A stretch of DNA of 64,000 nt, taken from Chloroflexota bacterium (GTDB lineage: Bacteria; Chloroflexota; Anaerolineae; UBA7937; B3-Chlor). The translations under genes and the position numbers were made by a program. The stretch spans positions 211,377 through 275,376 of the forward strand of contig JAUVXJ010000003.1 of the NCBI GenBank assembly GCA_030603665.1, read 5' to 3'. Below the pieces are notes generated by a model. That model worked only from the letters and a program-made list of their open reading frames with translations, was not told where the DNA came from and ran no database searches. Of the stretch, positions 60,784 to 64,000 are shown piece by piece. Positions within the stretch are counted from its first letter, which is position 1, and the number at the start of each line of letters is the position of its first letter.

Positions 60784-60835
60784 GGTCAGACCTCCCTGGC
60801 TAAGCACGAAGTGTTTCAACCCGCCCCAAGTGGGC

Positions 60836-61081
60836 TCACGTACTGATGGCGCCAATGATCTCGTGCATGAACTGCGGAAGACCGCTCAGATGCAAGCTGC
60901 TGAACACGTCCTTCCAGAGGAGTACTTCGAAGGGGATATCGAACCGCCGCTGCTCGGCCTCGCCGCCGTCGATGGAGGTGGCGACCAGGACTTCGTCGAG
61001 CTGGGCGTCGACGCGCCAGAGGCGGTCACGGTTCCTGCTCACCGATCCTGGCGCGAAGGTCGCGTCCATCATGGGTGCCAT
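60836..61081 (-). CDS. Small protein of unknown function in the McrA-head cassette
   Basis: This 81-residue protein of mixed composition (SRNRDRLWRVDAQLDEVLVA, then RRFDIPFEVLLWKDVFSSLH) has no recognised domain. It starts 13 bases after the stop of the upstream gene, with AGGAG about ten bases before the ATG, and ends 52 bases before the interrupted gene. The operon position suggests a partner role, but nothing in the sequence shows which. Confidence 0.6.
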   Translation of the reverse strand: MAPMMDATFAPGSVSRNRDRLWRVDAQLDEVLVATSIDGGEAEQRRFDIPFEVLLWKDVFSSLHLSGLPQFMHEIIGAIST

Positions 61082-61094
61082 TCCTCGTCAGCTC

Positions 61095-61799
61095 CTATGG
61101 CAAAGGGTTCAATCTCATGCCCTTCTTGCGCTTGGTTGGAGCGGCTGTGAAGACCGCCATCTCCACGTCCCTGGCTCTAAATTCGATGTCCGTCCTATCG
61201 GCCAGGATGTCGGCTGATTCCCTACACCAGTGGACCCAGTTGAGGTAGTTGTCCAAGTCGTTGTCGTGGAGAACTCCTCTCCTGACCTTGAAAGGAGTTA
61301 GAGTATTAGTCCTGTTCCGATTGTGGTTCGAGTGGTTGGAGGTTACCCATCTCGCAGTCCTCCGGTCTACCATCGGGAATCGCGCTGGGTCAACAAATGC
61401 GGGAAGGGTCAAGACGGTCGCCAGGACATCCGTCTTGAGACCAAGGAGTGCTCTCATGACCGCTACGTTGGCCTTGGTGGGGTTCTCCACGAAGAGGTCC
61501 ACTGCGCAACGCAAGTCGCAGGCTTCGATTCCTTGCTCCGAGACGTACTCTGCGATCCTGCTGGTGGTGCCCTGACGGATCATCGGCTGGCTGTAGAGCT
61601 TCCAGAACGCAACCTCGACGTACGGTGCAACTTCTTCTTCCGAGTTGGCCCGGAAGTAGTCCTCAAACTGGATGGTCGAAGCTCTGTCGCCGCCGATGTC
61701 GCGTGTGAAGAAACCGCGGAAGGTGCCACGGCCCTTGAACTTGCAGAGTGCGACCGGATAGCTGTATTTGCAGAGTGCTGACATCCAGGTCCGAGGCAT
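61095..61799 (-). CDS. Conserved protein of unknown function, first gene of the McrA-head cassette
   Basis: This 234-residue protein has no signal or membrane helix. Conserved-looking segments are CKFKGRGTFRGFFTRDIGGD, IQFEDYFRAN, PYVEVAFWKLYSQP, FVDPARFPMVDRRTARWV and YLNWVHWCRE. The PARFPMVDRRTARW element resembles the helix-hairpin region of base-excision glycosylase-like proteins, but no catalytic Lys/Asp pair is certain. The ATG has AAGGA seven bases upstream. It is under a palindrome-containing promoter. A DNA-modification or defence role is inferred from the neighbours only. Confidence 0.7.
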   Translation of the reverse strand: MPRTWMSALCKYSYPVALCKFKGRGTFRGFFTRDIGGDRASTIQFEDYFRANSEEEVAPYVEVAFWKLYSQPMIRQGTTSRIAEYVSEQGIEACDLRCAVDLFVENPTKANVAVMRALLGLKTDVLATVLTLPAFVDPARFPMVDRRTARWVTSNHSNHNRNRTNTLTPFKVRRGVLHDNDLDNYLNWVHWCRESADILADRTDIEFRARDVEMAVFTAAPTKRKKGMRLNPLP

Positions 61800-61931
61800 C
61801 CTCCAGTCCTTTCGACTACTTCGTGATCAAGTCGCTGCCAGGCAACAGAAGGCGAGGCTCGCCCCGGGTGCAAGGCGAATTCGTGCGGAGAGGAGATGAT
61901 GTCGTGGCGCCGCCGCGCACCCTCCTGCTGG

Positions 61932-61960
61932 ACTATAGCACAGCTGACACACCGTGTCAA
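61932..61960 (-). promoter_or_regulatory. Promoter with palindromic operator for the McrA-head cassette
   Basis: On the minus strand TTGACA (61960-61955) and TATAGT (61937-61932) have 17-base spacing and an extended TGC before the -10. The perfect palindrome TGACAC-ACC-GTGTCA (61945-61959) overlaps the -35 and spacer, a classic repressor-site position. The rest of the gap to 62111 holds only the palindrome at 62051. Confidence 0.65.
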
Positions 61961-62050
61961 CGGAGAATGCACAATGGGTAGCAAACGTGTCGGCAGCGAT
62001 GGTGCCCACCCACTGCGGGGGGCGCCTCGGGTAGCGGCGGGTGCTTTGAC

Positions 62051-62079
62051 ACCTCGGAGGTCTCGAAGACCTCCGAGGT
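62051..62079. repeat. Perfect 13-bp inverted repeat (REP-like)
   Basis: ACCTCGGAGGTCT and AGACCTCCGAGGT enclose a CGA loop. No T-tract follows on either strand, so it is less likely a terminator than a dispersed palindromic element. Only one copy is seen in the window. Confidence 0.6.
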
Positions 62080-62111
62080 CTGGGACGGGCCAGTTCCTCG
62101 TTCTCTGGTTA

Positions 62112-62310
62112 TCAGGATGGGTCAGATGCAGGCGATTCCGGCTTCTGGCCGAACTGCGTCTCGTACAGGTGGGCGTAGAGGCCGCCCCGTGCCAGCAGCT
62201 CGACGTGGATGCCCTGCTCCACCAGGCGGCCTTCGTCCAGCACCAGGATCTGGTCGGCGGCCAGGATGGTGGACAGCCGGTGAGCGATAACCAGGCTGGT
62301 CCGGCCTTCC
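62112..62310 (-). pseudogene. 3' fragment of an ABC exporter ATPase
   Basis: About 65 codons contain the final part of an MsbA-type nucleotide-binding domain: [20 protein letters not shown] (H-loop) followed by [20 protein letters not shown] and the normal stop. Walker A, signature and membrane domains are absent upstream, where the sequence is unrelated. It is a remnant of a rearranged gene. Confidence 0.8.
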
Positions 62311-62399
62311 GGATGCGGCCAGGCAGCCTGGTCCCACTCCTGGTGGCACGCCACCACAGGCTCGGCTCCCGTCCAAGAGACTGGGGTACGTCCCCGACG

Positions 62400-62696
62400 C
62401 TACGGGTAGTACTTCAACGCCAGTGGCAAGAAGCAGGGGAACACCGTCGAGCCCTCAGTGCACCAGTATCCCCCACACACGACGCAACTGCCGCTGAAGG
62501 GGTAGGGTGGGCTGGCAACCCCCTGCCCCGCTGTGCTATTGACTATGTAGTTGGCTGAACTCACTGGCTGCCCGCCCCCGCCGATGACGTGCCACTCCAA
62601 GTTGAAGTTGGCCGAGGTCTGAGCCAACCCCGTGCCCAGAGTGACCATCAGGGCGAAGAGCAGTACTCCAGTGGCGATCAAGACTCGCTTCTTCAT
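62400..62696 (-). CDS. Small secreted protein
   Basis: This 98-residue protein has a Sec signal peptide (KKRVLIATGVLLFALMVTLG, cleavage after GLAQ). The short beta-rich mature part has GGGGQPVSSANYIVNSTAGQ and a Cys-rich turn (GSCVVCGGYWC). The GYW ending and hydrophobic tail (FLPLALKYYP) match a type common in Chloroflexota secreted proteins. ATG 62696 has GGGGAG seven bases upstream. It lies 12 bases after the large protein gene, so it is in the same operon. Confidence 0.75.
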   Translation of the reverse strand: MKKRVLIATGVLLFALMVTLGTGLAQTSANFNLEWHVIGGGGQPVSSANYIVNSTAGQGVASPPYPFSGSCVVCGGYWCTEGSTVFPCFLPLALKYYP

Positions 62697-62708
62697 CTCC
62701 GTGCTCCC

Positions 62709-64000
62709 CTACTGCAACGTGATCAGCACAGGGATGACGCCAGTTCCAGAGTCGAGCGAGCCCAGTGCCTTGCCGATGATAGTGCCCACCTGCGGGTTCG
62801 TGGCCCTCATTGCATGGCCAGGAGTATCGGAGGAAACGAGCAGGTCGCCGGGTTGGATGGCCCCGTAGGAGGCGTCCACCTTGATAGCCCTGAAGCTGCC
62901 AAGGGTGACCACGCCAACGTACTCGCCCCGGGCTATGCCGCCCTCGGCCATGGAGGCCGTGCTGTCCACGAAATCTCCCGCGCTGTCCGCTTCTGTCTCT
63001 TGAGCTCCCACCTCCTTGGAGGGGGTTACAAACTGTCTGTCAACCACCCCTATCACGGCGGTGCTGTTTGCCCCTGAGGCCTTCCGAACCCTGGGGACGG
63101 GGATACTGCCCAGGACAGGATCGGCTGCCCCGGTTATGACCACCACGTCTCCCAGTTCCAGCGACTCCCGCCCATCGTTGAGGGCTATGTCTACCACGTA
63201 ACCAGTCTTGGAGCCACCGGCAGTTATGTCTCCCACCGCATGGATGTCGTCCGCGACATATATGCCGACGTTACCATCGAAGTAGGCGTCAAACCAGCCA
63301 CTGTCGCCCTCGACATAGAGCCCCCGGTAGTTCTGACTGGTGAAGTAGCCACCATACGTGTCTTGACTGCGGCCGTTAACCCCGCTGCCGTTGGTGCTCC
63401 TGCCAAGGACACCAGACCCGCCGATGCTCTGGCCGAACACGCCGCTCCTGCTCCCTTCGCTCTTGCCGTGGACTCCGATCTCGTTCTGGCTGACGAAGAA
63501 GCCACCCTCGCGATTGACACTGCGCCCGTAGACACCGTGGCTATCGACACTGGAGCCATAGACACCAGCCTTGTTCTCACTAAGGCCCGACACGCCATGG
63601 TTATCCGTGCTCGACCCGAGCGCGCCATGGCCGCCAGTCGACTCGCCACGGATCGCTGAGCCGGTGGCCGCGGAAGCGAACACGGCTCGGGCCAGGGGGT
63701 AGAAGCCATCCACATCCACCTTCAGCACCCACCCATCTGCTGCCGTGGGTGCGCCCACAATCTGCGCCCCGGGTCGCAGGCTTAGGGCATACGGTACGGG
63801 CACCAACTCCTGCCGAGGCGAAAGCCAGTCCCCATCCACGTAGATGCGCAGCCACAGCGCCTGGCCATTGAAGTCGGCCGGGTCCACAGCCAGTTCCACG
63901 TTGAACAGCCCTTGATCCACATCGACGCTCACTAGGCCGCTGTCCCAAAGCGACGTGCCTCCGGTGACGATATCGTAGATCTCGAACCGCATCGGATACG
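62709..64000 (-). CDS. Large repeat-containing surface protein, 5' end beyond the window
   Basis: At least 427 codons are visible, open to the right edge; the true start is probably outside. The N-terminal visible part (EIYDIVTGGTSLWDSG, VDQGLFNVELAV, PRQELVPVPYALSL) is a beta-rich domain common to cell-surface proteins. The middle has a short Gly/Ser repeat of the type GVYGSSVDSHGVYGRSVNRE, about ten units. The C-terminus has GDVVVITGAADPVL and QPGDLLVSSDTPGHAM. The repeats suggest a trimeric or solenoid fibre. Secretion is inferred, since no signal can be seen here. Confidence 0.75.
   Translation of the reverse strand, partial: YPMRFEIYDIVTGGTSLWDSGLVSVDVDQGLFNVELAVDPADFNGQALWLRIYVDGDWLSPRQELVPVPYALSLRPGAQIVGAPTAADGWVLKVDVDGFYPLARAVFASAATGSAIRGESTGGHGALGSSTDNHGVSGLSENKAGVYGSSVDSHGVYGRSVNREGGFFVSQNEIGVHGKSEGSRSGVFGQSIGGSGVLGRSTNGSGVNGRSQDTYGGYFTSQNYRGLYVEGDSGWFDAYFDGNVGIYVADDIHAVGDITAGGSKTGYVVDIALNDGRESLELGDVVVITGAADPVLGSIPVPRVRKASGANSTAVIGVVDRQFVTPSKEVGAQETEADSAGDFVDSTASMAEGGIARGEYVGVVTLGSFRAIKVDASYGAIQPGDLLVSSDTPGHAMRATNPQVGTIIGKALGSLDSGTGVIPVLITLQ

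Noticed and set aside
62112..62376. Complete small ABC ATPase gene
   Set aside because: Only the H-loop end of the domain exists; Walker A, signature and Walker B are missing, so it is a fragment.

Overview
This 64-kb window is a GC-rich chromosomal segment, most likely from an anaerobic or facultative member of the Chloroflexota (Anaerolineae-like). That placement is inference. It rests on the many Thr/Pro-rich membrane-anchored surface proteins, the GAAC-N4-GTTC LexA boxes, a bifunctional FBP aldolase/phosphatase, ferredoxin-dependent 2-oxoacid oxidoreductase and Hdr-type genes, and CpXC and toroid-fold proteins of the kind common in that phylum. No rRNA, tRNA, CRISPR array, insertion sequence or prophage was recognised.

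Layout. 0-8 kb, minus strand: Rrf2 regulator with an HdrBC fusion and partial HdrA; an ASKHA/2Fe-2S protein with malic enzyme; a Tat-exported lipoprotein flavoenzyme. 7.9-20.2 kb, plus strand: a structured leader RNA, a giant SecA of about 2,050 residues carrying a 63-residue tandem repeat, then a P-loop ATPase and a complete four-subunit 2-oxoacid (VOR-type) ferredoxin oxidoreductase, an MBL hydrolase and a CpXC protein. 20.4-21.6 kb: lexA and a second SOS-controlled unit encoding a tiny ORF and an 83-residue orphan. 21.7-23.9 kb: tandem paralogues of a toroid-like protein. 23.9-33.9 kb: radA-clpC, a DUF3795 protein, FBP aldolase/phosphatase, a four-cNMP-domain membrane protein and an HD hydrolase. 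34-45.2 kb: the pyrimidine genes pyrB, pyrFE (fusion), pyrD and the separate pyrK. They lie behind a leader ORF that spans an intrinsic terminator and are interspersed with gmk, a divergent PPDK and two unknowns. 45.2-48.1 kb: an FMN riboswitch controlling a flavin-type ABC importer.

48.2-64 kb is accessory. It holds Thr/Pro-linker surface proteins, an AmrS-type radical SAM gene with an in-frame UGA at a conserved Cys position and a SECIS-like hairpin, a LysM protein, Wzz and a large glycosyltransferase. These are followed by a rearranged tract of truncated genes, two small minus-strand gene cassettes of unknown (possibly defence) function, a duplicated promoter module, palindromic REP-like elements and secreted proteins.

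The most unusual items are the SecA repeat insertion with its structured leader, the UGA-containing AmrS, the pyrL-like leader upstream of pyrB, the PPDK lacking its catalytic Cys, and the amber-interrupted McrA-head-like cassette.
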